A stretch of 64,000 bases of DNA from UBA1547 sp035399865 (GTDB taxonomy: Bacteria > Patescibacteriota > Saccharimonadia > Saccharimonadales > Saccharimonadaceae). The notes under the pieces were generated by a model. The model did no database searches, had not been told where the DNA came from, and saw nothing but the letters and a program-made list of their open reading frames with translations. Made by a program: the position numbers and the translations under genes. Positions 23,562 to 32,566 of this stretch are shown in pieces (position 1 is the stretch's first letter; each line of letters starts with the position of its first letter). The stretch spans positions 124,001 to 188,000 of the forward strand of contig DAOPJW010000001.1 of NCBI GenBank assembly GCA_035399865.1, given 5' to 3'.

Positions 23562-24725
23562 ATTAATATTTTATTCATAAGCCCAAACTCACCATTTGAA
23601 AGTGTCGGTGGAGTTGAACGATATATTTCAAACCTGATTGAATATAGTGAAAAACAAGAAAATTTTAACGCTTTCTTTTTGTTGCCAACTAGTAAAGAAA
23701 AATACGTTTATCAAAGAGGTAAAGTTTATATTTTTAATGACAAAAATATAGATCGATCCTATGAAAGTACAACAAGGCAAATATCTGAACAAGCCCAGCT
23801 TTTTATTAAAAATGTCGAATTAATTTTAACTAATAAAAAAATCGACATTATCTGTGCTGAAAATTTTCCAGTCGGTTTACCACCAGCTTTTAGTATTTTA
23901 CTCAGCGTCGCCGCCGTTCAATACAAGATACCAATTGTTTTACATATGCATTCGTTTACTATTAGCGATGTTCAAGCTGAATTAGTAAATCAATTAATGT
24001 GGAACAAAATCAGTTGTGTCAGTAAAAGCATCGCTGGTGATTGTTTTCAAAAAGGTGCAGATATTGATTTAATTTCGACTGATTACCTTGGCGTAAATAC
24101 CAAGGTATTTTATAATACGACCGATAAAAATAATTCCGTCAGACAAGAATTAAATATATTGCCAACTGAAAAAATTATCATGACAGCTACCAGAATAATT
24201 CAAGGTAGAAAAAACATACTCGAAGCAAAGGGATTAATTACACTTGTTCAATCTTTCTCCAAGCTTTCACCCCGACATCCCGAAATGAAACTATTAATTG
24301 CGGTCGCCAAAGCTCCAGACAGATTAAAAAATGAATTCGATCAATCCCTAGAGATGCTGATGGGTTATATAAAATTACATAATGTTGAGTCTAAAACTAT
24401 CGTCAAGGCTTTCTCATTACAAGAAATACCCGACGTCTACAGAGCATCAGATGTTTTTGTCCTCGCTTCCGAAAATGAAACTTTTGGCCAAGTTTTTACA
24501 GAGGCAATGAGTTCTGGAATACCTGTTATTGGTACAAAAGTTGGTGGTATACCAGAAATTATTAACGATAATCGCAACGGTTATTTGATTCAGCCTAACG
24601 ACAGTAGTGTTCTAACTCAAAAAATTGAAAAATTGGTATACGACGAACCAACAAAAAATAAGTTTATTAGAGCCGGTAGTGATACTGTAAATAAAAAATT
24701 TGCCTTAAAAAAAACAATTAGTTAA
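23562..24725 (+). CDS. GT4 family glycosyltransferase with ATT start
   Basis: The canonical N terminus (M)NILFISPNSPFESVGGVERYI is only recovered if translation starts at ATT 23562. A strong AGAGAGGAGA Shine-Dalgarno ends about seven bases before it, and no ATG, GTG or TTG exists in frame until 23679. The 387-aa protein has the GGVER donor loop and the C-terminal SENETFGQVFTEAMSSGIPV (E-x7-E) motif followed by GGIPEII. It probably transfers a sugar to an envelope glycan. The C terminus (ALKKTIS) is slightly short for the family. Confidence 0.82.
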   Translation: MNILFISPNSPFESVGGVERYISNLIEYSEKQENFNAFFLLPTSKEKYVYQRGKVYIFNDKNIDRSYESTTRQISEQAQLFIKNVELILTNKKIDIICAENFPVGLPPAFSILLSVAAVQYKIPIVLHMHSFTISDVQAELVNQLMWNKISCVSKSIAGDCFQKGADIDLISTDYLGVNTKVFYNTTDKNNSVRQELNILPTEKIIMTATRIIQGRKNILEAKGLITLVQSFSKLSPRHPEMKLLIAVAKAPDRLKNEFDQSLEMLMGYIKLHNVESKTIVKAFSLQEIPDVYRASDVFVLASENETFGQVFTEAMSSGIPVIGTKVGGIPEIINDNRNGYLIQPNDSSVLTQKIEKLVYDEPTKNKFIRAGSDTVNKKFALKKTIS

Positions 24726-24826
24726 TTTCATAAATAATTTATTTAAAACAGTTAACGGAGATGGAATTGCTAAAAAAACTAAATAAGTCGATTTAGTGTC
24801 ATAATATTTATAAATAATATTAGTTT

Positions 24827-25663
24827 TTATTCATCTCTCTCAGTAATCTTTTCGTAATGCTTATATAATGCATGGAACCTACCTCTGTAATTTTTTTTCC
24901 AAGGTTTACTTGGACCACAAAAATGCATAATTACAGTATTACCAATTACATAATCCATATCATATTTACCCTTACTTTTAATACGATAATAATCGAACAG
25001 TCTAGTATCGTAGTTATATTTAACCTCATCAATATTTTTTATATTTTTAGAATACATTATATTAATTAAATCTTGATCAGGTAAAAGTAGTTTTGAACGA
25101 TTTTTCTCAATAAAAGAAAATATTTTATTTTCATCTATTGTTTTTCGATGTTGGTCTAAATTCATCAATAAGACTCCGGAATTGTAATAAACATCAATTT
25201 TATGAGGTAAAAATCTAATTTTACTAAATGCTGTTACAGGCAAATTATCACGATAAGCAGCTCCGTATAAATTATTTTCTAAATTTATCTCATACAATTC
25301 TCTGATTGGATTTAAAATTAATATATCTGGATCTATATATAAAATTTTGTCTAGATTCTTTGGCAAAAATTTATGGGCTAATAGCCGATAATACATTTCT
25401 TTTGGATAATATAATAATGCTGGAGAATCTTTGAATAAATCATCACTAATTTTAATTTCTATAATTTTTTGATTATATTTATTTACAAAATTTTCTAAAT
25501 CTTTAATTTCTTCGCTTTTTATTTTTGAATGAGCTAAATATATATAAAAATATTCATTAGAATTATTCATAAACAATGACTTCAACATAACCTTAAGAGG
25601 TGGTATATAGTTTGAATCAAGTGTGACTAAGATATTTATGGTATTTGTATTCATATTATACAT
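24827..25663 (-). CDS. GT8 family glycosyltransferase
   Basis: The 278-aa protein begins NINILVTLDSNYIPPLKVML (GT-A nucleotide-binding start) and has the metal-binding YIDPDIL (DxD) near residue 115. The later NSGVLLMNLD and LPDQDLIN signatures are typical of LPS or glycogenin-type GT8 enzymes, and HFCGPSKPW lies at the C terminus. It is likely a cytoplasmic hexosyltransferase for surface polysaccharide. It is convergent with the GT4 gene. ATG 25663 or 25654 are both possible starts. Confidence 0.88.
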   Translation of the reverse strand: MYNMNTNTINILVTLDSNYIPPLKVMLKSLFMNNSNEYFYIYLAHSKIKSEEIKDLENFVNKYNQKIIEIKISDDLFKDSPALLYYPKEMYYRLLAHKFLPKNLDKILYIDPDILILNPIRELYEINLENNLYGAAYRDNLPVTAFSKIRFLPHKIDVYYNSGVLLMNLDQHRKTIDENKIFSFIEKNRSKLLLPDQDLINIMYSKNIKNIDEVKYNYDTRLFDYYRIKSKGKYDMDYVIGNTVIMHFCGPSKPWKKNYRGRFHALYKHYEKITERDE

Positions 25664-25747
25664 TTTAATCTATGATATATTTTTTTACACTTTTTACAAA
25701 ATATTATATTGTGTCACAATTATAAGTAGTGATAGAATAATATAAGT

Positions 25748-26017
25748 ATGAGAAGTATTCAAGTTGGTCAATTTATGTCTTTATATAAACTATTAGCTGA
25801 TAATTATGAATGCTACGAAAAAGAAAATTCAAAACCAGAAGAAATCGTGAGTGAAATATTAAAAAAATCAGTAGAAAACAACGTATGTAGTCCAGTGATC
25901 AATTATGATAAAAGAGAAATTTTCATGTTTACATCATATTTTTCTAAATATGAAAGGCACGATGAAGTAAAAGTTGAAATTTTCAATGTTACACTTTTTG
26001 GTTTCAGAATAGTATAA
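25748..26017 (+). CDS. Small hypothetical protein
   Basis: An 89-aa product, MRSIQVGQFMSLYKLLADNY..., has no motif recognised and no signal peptide. It stands ten bases before the next gene in the same direction, so the two may be cotranscribed. Confidence 0.5.
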   Translation: MRSIQVGQFMSLYKLLADNYECYEKENSKPEEIVSEILKKSVENNVCSPVINYDKREIFMFTSYFSKYERHDEVKVEIFNVTLFGFRIV

Positions 26018-26026
26018 TTCCCTTAA

Positions 26027-26497
26027 ATGAAACTAAGAGAAAAAATTAAAAATATATGTAGCTTATATCGCTCAAGAATTACTTATGAGTATTTTTTAAT
26101 TTTTTTTAAAAAACATAAAAGAAAATTTGAATTTCTTATTATATTTTTATTATTTCTATTCCTTATTTTTAGTATTATTCCGTCTATAAACATCAAGGGA
26201 ATAAAATATGTAAATTTAGGTGCTGAAATTAAATTAGAAAAAAATCAAAAAGCAAAATTAAAATTTAAAAAATTATCAGTTAATATAGTCCATTTTACAA
26301 ATGATTCTTGTCCAAAAGATACAAAATGCTTTGGGGAGGGAACAAAAGCAGTTGAATATATTATAAATAACAACAAGCAATCTTATGCTGTTGGTAGTAT
26401 GAATATAGAAAATAATTCGGGTTATATAATCGAGACAATAGATACTGATTACAAATCATACGCTATTATAAAAATAACTAAACAAAACACAAAATAA
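26027..26497 (+). CDS. Membrane-anchored extracytoplasmic protein
   Basis: The 156-aa protein has a basic N terminus, one transmembrane helix (FLIIFLLFLFLIFSIIP, about residues 37-53) and a beta-rich outer domain with NDSCPKDTKCFGEG. That two-cysteine motif, likely a disulfide, recurs in secreted bacterial proteins of unknown role. A TATAAT at 26013-26018 lies eight bases before the ATG. Confidence 0.6.
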   Translation: MKLREKIKNICSLYRSRITYEYFLIFFKKHKRKFEFLIIFLLFLFLIFSIIPSINIKGIKYVNLGAEIKLEKNQKAKLKFKKLSVNIVHFTNDSCPKDTKCFGEGTKAVEYIINNNKQSYAVGSMNIENNSGYIIETIDTDYKSYAIIKITKQNTK

Positions 26498-26501
26498 AAA
26501 A

Positions 26502-27401
26502 TTATAATATTATTTTCTCTAGTTGTTGTTTCGTTATAGAATATGATTCGTTTAATAATCCAAGATCGGAATGATCCCCCCAAATATTTTTGTCATTACC
26601 ATGAAAGTCAGAACCACCACTGGTAATTAAATTTCGATTAGTAGCAAATTCTGTAAATTCATCGACCATATCAAATTTTTTATCATTGTTATTCTTATCA
26701 TATTGAATATTTATTGTTTCAATACCGTCAAAATTATTTCGAATAATTAAATTTCTCATATCATCAAACCCAAAACCACGCATAATATTAAAGCTCGGAT
26801 GAGCACAAATTGCTTTTCCACCAGATTTCTTTACAATATCGATTGCTTTATGAGTCAATAATTTTCCTTTTGATTCTGACAATGAAAATTTTTTTAACAT
26901 TAAGTGATCGTTAATTATTGTACTTTTGTTTGGTATTTCGCCATACATTTCTTTGAGACGTTCATAATTTTTGGGGTTGGAAATTATATCAATCGCTACG
27001 TGAGTTTTTGTGACAATATTTTTATTTTTTAGTAATTTTTCCAATCTTAATGAAAAACCTAATTCATTTATTCGTGTTGTCACTTCAATTAAAGCTTTTC
27101 TTCGACGGATATCCATTATTCGGCATATGTCATTTATATCTTTATTTTTAGTATCTATTCCTAATCCAACTACATGAATTTTTTGACCAGTTTCTTGATC
27201 TACCGTAGATAGTTCGATACCAGTAATCAATGACAAACCAAAACTTTTTGCTAAATTAAATAAATTATCGTCATAGGCACTTACTGAGTCATGATCAGTA
27301 ATTGACATTGTTGAAATGCCTTTTTTTGATGCTAGTTTAATCAGTTCTTCTGGACTAAAATCTCCATCAGAACAAGTTGTGTGTGTATGTAAATCTATCA
27401 C
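26502..27401 (-). CDS. PHP-domain phosphoesterase (TrpH/YciV type)
   Basis: The 299-aa protein begins with a GTG-coded MIDLHTHTTCSDGDFSPEEL, the metal-binding HxH and downstream ITDHDS (motif II), with CAHPSF and a C-terminal GGSDFHG as the remaining metal ligands. This is the full PHP set found in 3',5'-nucleoside bisphosphate phosphatases and related 5'-3' exonucleases acting on RNA. Length matches the family. A TATAAT lies only three bases before the GTG. Confidence 0.9.
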   Translation of the reverse strand: MIDLHTHTTCSDGDFSPEELIKLASKKGISTMSITDHDSVSAYDDNLFNLAKSFGLSLITGIELSTVDQETGQKIHVVGLGIDTKNKDINDICRIMDIRRRKALIEVTTRINELGFSLRLEKLLKNKNIVTKTHVAIDIISNPKNYERLKEMYGEIPNKSTIINDHLMLKKFSLSESKGKLLTHKAIDIVKKSGGKAICAHPSFNIMRGFGFDDMRNLIIRNNFDGIETINIQYDKNNNDKKFDMVDEFTEFATNRNLITSGGSDFHGNDKNIWGDHSDLGLLNESYSITKQQLEKIIL

Positions 27402-27454
27402 AATATTATATTTTTAATTTAGTAATTATAACATAAATATTTATAATTTAAAAA

Positions 27455-27481
27455 TTTACGCCCCCAAAATAGGGGCGTAAA
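27455..27481 (-). terminator. Terminator of hsp20
   Basis: TTTACGCCCC is mirrored by GGGGCGTAAA with a seven-base loop. On the minus strand the stem is followed by ATTTTTAA. It separates hsp20 from the downstream PHP gene. Confidence 0.8.
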
Positions 27482-27504
27482 AAATAGTAGATGTTTATAA
27501 AAAA

Positions 27505-27945
27505 TTATTTAATATTTTTTGTTTTACTTGCAATTTTTATTTTTTTCGGTTTTGGCAATTCTTTAAATGGAACTACTACTTTTAATACTCCACCATCAAA
27601 ATGAGCTTTTATTAAATCAGCGTCAGCTCTTTCTGGAAGATAAATACGTCGATAAAGACTACTACCACTCTCTCTTACGATGTATTTCTTTTTCTTTTTA
27701 TCCTCTTCTTTTTCATATTTTTCGGCTTGAATTACTAAATTATTTTCATCAATGCTAATATTTATATCTTCTTCTTTGAAATCTGGCAGGTGAGCCTCTA
27801 CTACCATTTCTTTGTCCTCGTTAGTATAAATGTCAGTAGTAGGCATACTTATTGAACGCATCGGAGTAATCTCATCAACATCAAAAAAACGTTTCTGTAA
27901 AGCATCTATCTCTGCAAATGGGTCAAATCTAACTAATTTTGTCAT
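27505..27945 (-). CDS. Small heat-shock protein (Hsp20 / alpha-crystallin)
   Basis: The ATG at 27945 (MTKLVRFDPFAEIDALQKRF) follows AAGGAGG. The 146-aa protein has the alpha-crystallin domain from about residue 45 (TDIYTNEDKEMVVEAHLPDF) to the GVLKVVVP motif near 125, plus a basic C-terminal tail. It is an ATP-independent holdase for unfolded proteins. The strong TTGACA-17-TATAAT promoter upstream indicates high expression; no CIRCE element is visible. Confidence 0.93.
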   Translation of the reverse strand: MTKLVRFDPFAEIDALQKRFFDVDEITPMRSISMPTTDIYTNEDKEMVVEAHLPDFKEEDINISIDENNLVIQAEKYEKEEDKKKKKYIVRESGSSLYRRIYLPERADADLIKAHFDGGVLKVVVPFKELPKPKKIKIASKTKNIK

Positions 27946-28038
27946 ACTAATAACCTCCTTCACTGTAAATATTATCTAAAATAACTTGAAGCTATTTATT
28001 AAATATATTTACCCCCTTTCTGATCGCTTCTATATATT

Positions 28039-28067
28039 ATTATAAAAACATTAAAGATTGTTGTCAA
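28039..28067 (-). promoter_or_regulatory. Consensus promoter of hsp20
   Basis: On the minus strand TTGACA (28062-28067) and TATAAT (28039-28044) are spaced by exactly 17 bp. This is one of the best sigma-70-type promoters in the window and points toward hsp20. Confidence 0.8.
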
Positions 28068-28178
28068 CCAACCAACCCTTTACGAATATCTAAAATATTA
28101 CCGATAATTAATGTCACTTTTTAAAAAAATCAGAGTCTAATATATGTATTTTGTAATACTTTTGCTATACTGTCATAT

Positions 28179-28772
28179 ATGAAATCATTGTCTGCGAATA
28201 AACCACGTCTAATTGCAATGGTGGGTATACCGGGTTCAGGAAAAAGTTATTTTGCTGAACATTTTGCCGAGACTTTCAAAGCTCCGATTGTTAGTTTTCA
28301 TCATTTTCGCTATGAGCTATTTAATGAACCTAATTACGGTGATGATGAGTGTGAAATAATTAATCGCGTTGCGAACCTTATGTTAGATGAGCTTCTGAAA
28401 ACTGGGAGAACGATTTTATACGAAGGCAAAACAAATACCCGTAATGAAAGGCTTGCATTAGCAAAAAAATCAAGAGGCGCTGGTTATGAGGTTTTATTTG
28501 TTTGGGTTCAAACCGATATTGAAACAGCTCAAAAAAGAGCCACAAAATCCAGTGATGACAAGACAGCTATGACAGTTGAACAGTTTGAAAGGCAGATAAA
28601 AAAATTCATTCCGCCTAATCAGCTCGAGAAGATTGTAGTAATTAGTGGTAAACATACTTATGCCAGTCAATTAAAAATCGTTTTAAAACGCTTGGTCGAG
28701 CCTAGACCTAATTCAGACAATAATTTACCTCAACCTCGTCCAATAACGAGTCGAAACGTTTTAATACGTTAG
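28179..28772 (+). CDS. P-loop kinase / zeta-toxin-like ATPase
   Basis: The 197-aa protein starts with the Walker A loop MVGIPGSGKSYFAEHF and continues with an AAA_33-type kinase layout (DELLKTGRTILYEGKTNTRN, VWVQTDIETAQKRA). Relatives phosphorylate small molecules or RNA ends; the substrate here is unknown. TATACT at 28166-28171 is seven bases before the ATG, so the mRNA is probably leaderless. The YgjP-like gene follows 11 bases after the stop and forms an operon. Confidence 0.82.
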   Translation: MKSLSANKPRLIAMVGIPGSGKSYFAEHFAETFKAPIVSFHHFRYELFNEPNYGDDECEIINRVANLMLDELLKTGRTILYEGKTNTRNERLALAKKSRGAGYEVLFVWVQTDIETAQKRATKSSDDKTAMTVEQFERQIKKFIPPNQLEKIVVISGKHTYASQLKIVLKRLVEPRPNSDNNLPQPRPITSRNVLIR

Positions 28773-28783
28773 AAATAATTAGT

Positions 28784-29479
28784 ATGCCGATTATTCAAGA
28801 TGAAGAATTTGGCAAAATAACTATTAGAAGAAGTAGTAAAGCAACGCAAATTAAATTGCGGGTTGCACCTGATGGAACATTAAGAGCTTCATTACCTATG
28901 CGTGCTCCTATTTTTTTAGTAAAACATCTCTTAAGGTCTTCGAGAGTAGAGATAAGGAAAATTCTTCATCAATCTAAACCAAATTATCAATACGTAGACG
29001 GAATGCAAATTGGCAAAAGTCATACTCTAATAATTATTCGACATAATCATAATATTATAGATGTATCAAGAAACGGCAACCGAATATCAGTCAAATTACC
29101 GAATGATTACGACATAAATAATCCAATTGTTTCTAGAAAAATTAGGAACGAGATAAATTCTGCGTTAAGAATCGAGGCAAAAAATTACCTTCCAAAAAGA
29201 CTAAGTTTTTTATCTCAAAAATATTATTTTTCATATAATAAAGTACGTTTTTCGCATGCTAGTGGCAGGTGGGGAAGTTGTAGTAGCTCAGGCACTATTA
29301 GTTTAAATATAGCCCTTATGAAACTACCTTTTGAAATTATTGATTACGTAATTATTCACGAGTTATCACATACTAGGCATATGAACCATGGACCTGATTT
29401 CTGGGATCTTGTCGCACAAGCAGATCCAAACTATAGAAAACACAGACGTTTCTTGAAATCTCAAAATCCTTCTATTTAA
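28784..29479 (+). CDS. YgjP/SprT-like metallopeptidase (DUF45)
   Basis: The 231-aa protein has the DUF45 layout: an N-terminal beta-rich half and a catalytic zinc helix VIIHELSHTRHMNHGPDFWD near residue 190 containing HExxH and the third histidine. SGRWGSCSSSGTISLN upstream is the family signature. The family is a minimal zincin whose substrate is not established. It shares an operon with the P-loop kinase. Confidence 0.9.
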   Translation: MPIIQDEEFGKITIRRSSKATQIKLRVAPDGTLRASLPMRAPIFLVKHLLRSSRVEIRKILHQSKPNYQYVDGMQIGKSHTLIIIRHNHNIIDVSRNGNRISVKLPNDYDINNPIVSRKIRNEINSALRIEAKNYLPKRLSFLSQKYYFSYNKVRFSHASGRWGSCSSSGTISLNIALMKLPFEIIDYVIIHELSHTRHMNHGPDFWDLVAQADPNYRKHRRFLKSQNPSI

Positions 29480-29520
29480 TGACATTAAATTATTGAATTC
29501 ATTGTATAATAAATTACAAG

Positions 29521-30873
29521 ATGCGTAAGGGTGGATCTTATATATCAACAAAAACAGCCAGATGGTTTAGTGTGGCTGGTTTTATAATTATGTTACTTCT
29601 TACCTTATTTGGAGTGTTAACCTTTTCTAAATATTCTAATTCGCATACAGAGTTGTATATAGCAATTCTATTCATAATTACACTTTGGTGGTTTTGTATT
29701 ACGATAATAAACTGTTCAAAAATTTATCAAAGCTCAAGTAAAAAAGAGTTACTCTTAAGTAGAGCCAGGGAGTCTTTGCAACGTGACAGAATATCAACCA
29801 TAATCAACAATATGACCGATGCTTTAATCAGCGTTGACGAAAAAGGGTTGATAGTATTTTATAATGCTGCTAGTTTGAATTTATTAGACACAAATCAAAA
29901 TATTGAAGGCCATTATATTGACGAAGTATTGCCCTTAAGAAATCAAGAAGGTGAAAAGATATTACTTTCTGAAGAATTTAAAAAAAATAAATCAATCGTT
30001 AAACGAGATGACCTAAGCTACTTAATCGATGTAGGCGAACTTATGCGACTTGAAATTACATATTCACCAATAAGAAGTAACTTTAATCAAAATAATAATA
30101 AGCATTTAGGATATATCATAATTATGCGTGATATAACCAAATCAAAAAGCCTTGAGGAAGAAAAAGACGAATTCGTTAGTGTGGTAAGTCACGAACTTAG
30201 AACACCGATATCGATTGTAGAAGGTACTATTTCAAATGCATTAGTTATGCTCGATCACAAAGATAGCACAAAAAAAATGATAAAAGATTGTATGGAAACT
30301 GCACATGAACAGACTATTTTCCTATCAACTATGATAAATGACCTGAGCACATTATCACGAGCTGAAAGAGGAGTATCAGCAAATATGGAAATAGTAAACG
30401 TCGAGGAGTTAGCACATAAATTATTTGAAAAATATATGCCCGAGGCTAAGGAAAAAAAGCTAAAATTAAATCTAGATTTATCTCCAAAACTTGGAAGTGT
30501 ACAAGTAAGTAGGTTATATCTTGAAGAACTTTTACAAAATTTCATTACGAATGCTATTAAATACACGAAAGAGGGTAGTGTAGATATTATATTTAAACAA
30601 AAAGATGATTTAATATCTTTTGCAATTAAAGACACTGGGATAGGAATAAGTAAAAGCGATCAATCAAAAATATTTAATAAATTTTATCGTAGTGAAGATT
30701 ATAGAACTAGAGAGTCTGGAGGTACTGGTTTAGGATTGTACATCGCATCAAAATTAGCTCAAAAAATCGGAATAAAAATTCAACTCTCAAGCCGATTAAA
30801 TTTCGGTTCGACCTTTAGTTTTTCTATTCCAATATATAAAGAAGACCAGACGTTGACTAATGATAAAAAATAA
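29521..30873 (+). CDS. PAS-containing membrane sensor histidine kinase
   Basis: The 450-aa protein has two N-terminal transmembrane helices (about residues 15-35 and 45-63) and a PAS domain (about 90-205, MTDALISVDEKGLIVFYNAA). The HisKA box is VVSHELRTPISIVEG near 225, followed by an HATPase domain with NAIKYTKEG, DTGIGISKSD and GGTGLGLYIA. It resembles WalK/PhoR-type kinases. No response regulator is adjacent, so its partner is elsewhere. A TATAAT lies ten bases before the ATG. Confidence 0.92.
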   Translation: MRKGGSYISTKTARWFSVAGFIIMLLLTLFGVLTFSKYSNSHTELYIAILFIITLWWFCITIINCSKIYQSSSKKELLLSRARESLQRDRISTIINNMTDALISVDEKGLIVFYNAASLNLLDTNQNIEGHYIDEVLPLRNQEGEKILLSEEFKKNKSIVKRDDLSYLIDVGELMRLEITYSPIRSNFNQNNNKHLGYIIIMRDITKSKSLEEEKDEFVSVVSHELRTPISIVEGTISNALVMLDHKDSTKKMIKDCMETAHEQTIFLSTMINDLSTLSRAERGVSANMEIVNVEELAHKLFEKYMPEAKEKKLKLNLDLSPKLGSVQVSRLYLEELLQNFITNAIKYTKEGSVDIIFKQKDDLISFAIKDTGIGISKSDQSKIFNKFYRSEDYRTRESGGTGLGLYIASKLAQKIGIKIQLSSRLNFGSTFSFSIPIYKEDQTLTNDKK

Positions 30874-30884
30874 TATATATTATT

Positions 30885-30930
30885 ATTGACAGTCTGCTAT
30901 GCAGACTAATTTAATTGGGAGCAAATTGTG
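30885..30930 (+). promoter_or_regulatory. secE promoter region with operator-like palindrome
   Basis: TTGACA (30886-30891) is followed by the perfect palindrome AGTCTGC-TAT-GCAGACT (30891-30907), then AT-rich sequence and a GGGAG Shine-Dalgarno before the GTG start. The palindrome covers the promoter spacer. It could be a repressor site, or a terminator for the upstream kinase. Confidence 0.55.
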
Positions 30931-31212
30931 GCGAAAAAAGACAACAAAACAGAACTGAAATCAAAAAATACTAAAAGTGAAAAAAAATCTATTAAGCTAC
31001 CAAAATGGCTAAAGTCCATATTTAAACCATTTTTAGCCATTGCTAGATATTTCAAAGATTCTTGGTCTGAGCTTCAACAAGTCCGTTGGACAGACCGACG
31101 AGCAACCTGGAGCCTAACATTAGCCGTAATCTTATTTTCTGGTTTTTTTATAGCTTTAATTTTGCTTTTTGATGAAATATTTAATTTATTATTTAAGATC
31201 ATTATTAATTAG
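30928..31212 (+). CDS. secE: Preprotein translocase subunit SecE
   Basis: The 94-aa protein starts at GTG 30928. It has a basic cytoplasmic tail, the amphipathic stretch YFKDSWSELQQVRWTDRR that is conserved in SecE, and one C-terminal transmembrane helix. SecE is an essential subunit of the SecYEG channel. It is followed after nine bases by nusG, the universal order. Confidence 0.95.
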   Translation: MAKKDNKTELKSKNTKSEKKSIKLPKWLKSIFKPFLAIARYFKDSWSELQQVRWTDRRATWSLTLAVILFSGFFIALILLFDEIFNLLFKIIIN

Positions 31213-31221
31213 GAGATAGAG

Positions 31222-31770
31222 GTGTCAAAAAGTCGATATTCAGATACATCAAGAAAATGGTATGCCATTCATACTTACAGTGGCTATGAAGAAAAAGTTG
31301 CTGATAATATAAGACAACGTATAAACGCAGTTGATATGGCAGATAAAATTTTCGATGTTATGGTTCCAAAAGAAAAACAGATTGAAATTAAAAATGGCAA
31401 ACGAAAAGTTGTTGAGAAAAAAATATTCCAGGGATATGCTTTAGTCGAGATGAAACTTACAGATGAGACTTGGTATATAATTCGAAATACTCCCGGAGTT
31501 ACTGGATTCGTTGGTACAAGTACCGAACCTACGCCGGTATCAGATAGTGAAATAGCAAAAATTAAAAAACGAATGGGAGTAGAAGATCCAAAACACCATA
31601 TTGATTTCAAAATTGGTGAGGTTGTAAGTATTACTGACGGCCCATTCAGAGGTTTTGACGGTTCAATTTCTGAAATCGACACCCAAAAGGGCAAGGTTAA
31701 AGTAATGGTTAGCATGTTCGGACGTGATACCTCGGTCGAGCTTGACGCTTTACAGGTTAATAAGGTATAA
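31222..31770 (+). CDS. nusG: Transcription antitermination factor NusG
   Basis: The 182-aa protein has the NGN domain (WYAIHTYSGYEEKVADNI, FQGYALVEM, TPGVTGFVG) and a C-terminal KOW domain (GEVVSITDGPFRGFDGSI). It links RNA polymerase to ribosomes or Rho. Start GTG 31222 follows GGAGATAGAG. Confidence 0.97.
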   Translation: MSKSRYSDTSRKWYAIHTYSGYEEKVADNIRQRINAVDMADKIFDVMVPKEKQIEIKNGKRKVVEKKIFQGYALVEMKLTDETWYIIRNTPGVTGFVGTSTEPTPVSDSEIAKIKKRMGVEDPKHHIDFKIGEVVSITDGPFRGFDGSISEIDTQKGKVKVMVSMFGRDTSVELDALQVNKV

Positions 31771-31916
31771 TACCCCAGTTACACATGATATGCGACTACA
31801 GTCGCGGTAGATAGTAAATAGTAGTTAGTAGCCGGTCAGCTTCAAGCCAGCGTTATAATCTTTCACAATATACCACCTACCATATACAACTTACTAAATT
31901 CGGAGAATTTTAAATT
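31771..31916 (+). promoter_or_regulatory. Structured leader between nusG and rplK
   Basis: The 146-bp spacer contains direct and inverted TAGTAGTTAGTA-like repeats. It ends with ACCACCTACCATATACAACT before the GGAGAAT Shine-Dalgarno. A closely similar ACCAC...TACCACATACAAACT stretch precedes rplL. It is probably a folded mRNA region that tunes ribosomal protein synthesis. Confidence 0.5.
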
Positions 31917-32342
31917 ATGGCAAAAAAAATTATCGGAAACCTGAAACTTCGCATTCCAGCAGGACGTGCTACAGCAGGTCCTCCAGTTGGTTCAACATTA
32001 GGTCAATGGGGTCTAAATATGATGGATTTTATAAATCCATTTAATGAATCAACAAAAGATTTAATGGGAAAAGATGTGATAGTTCACTTACAAGTTTTTG
32101 AAGATAGAACTTTTACTTGGAAATGTCTTGGCCAACCAGTCGATGAATTAATTAAAGAAAGAATTAAAATTCAAAAAGGTAGCGGAAAACCCCACGTAGA
32201 AAAAGTTGGTAAAATATCCAAAGCCCATCTGGAAGAAATTGCCGAAATCAAGAAAAACCAATTAAATGCTATAGATATGCAAGGTCGCGTAAAAATAATT
32301 GCTGGCACCGCAAGATCTATGGGTGTAGAAGTAACAGAATAA
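31917..32342 (+). CDS. rplK: Large-subunit ribosomal protein uL11
   Basis: The 141-aa protein has the family start NLKLRIPAGRATAGPPVGST and the C-terminal rRNA-binding half ending AGTARSMGVEVTE. It forms the base of the L7/L12 stalk. Standard length. Confidence 0.97.
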   Translation: MAKKIIGNLKLRIPAGRATAGPPVGSTLGQWGLNMMDFINPFNESTKDLMGKDVIVHLQVFEDRTFTWKCLGQPVDELIKERIKIQKGSGKPHVEKVGKISKAHLEEIAEIKKNQLNAIDMQGRVKIIAGTARSMGVEVTE

Positions 32343-32356
32343 TTATCAACTCATAC

Positions 32357-32390
32357 AAATACTACGGTCACTAAAGTCCGTAGTATTTTA
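32357..32390 (+). terminator. Terminator after rplK
   Basis: AAATACTACGG is paired with CCGTAGTATTT (11 bp) around a ten-base loop and followed by TATTTATT. It partly or fully separates rplK from rplA. Confidence 0.7.
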
Positions 32391-32523
32391 TTTATTAGTA
32401 AATTGTATTTAAGAAATGCTGGTACAAATATGTTGGAAAGATACAATCTATACAACCTATAGTTCATCTGTACATAATTAAAATATTATGCTAAAGTATT
32501 GAAAGTAATAATCAATGTTGGGA

Positions 32524-32541
32524 CCATATCAGACGATATGG
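32524..32541 (+). promoter_or_regulatory. Hairpin in rplA leader
   Basis: CCATATC-AGAC-GATATGG forms a perfect seven-base-pair stem 25 bases before the rplA start, just upstream of the AAAGGA Shine-Dalgarno. L1 is known to repress its own mRNA through a site resembling its rRNA target; whether this hairpin is that site is inference. Confidence 0.45.
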
Positions 32542-32566
32542 GTTTGTACCACAGAAAGGATTCATA

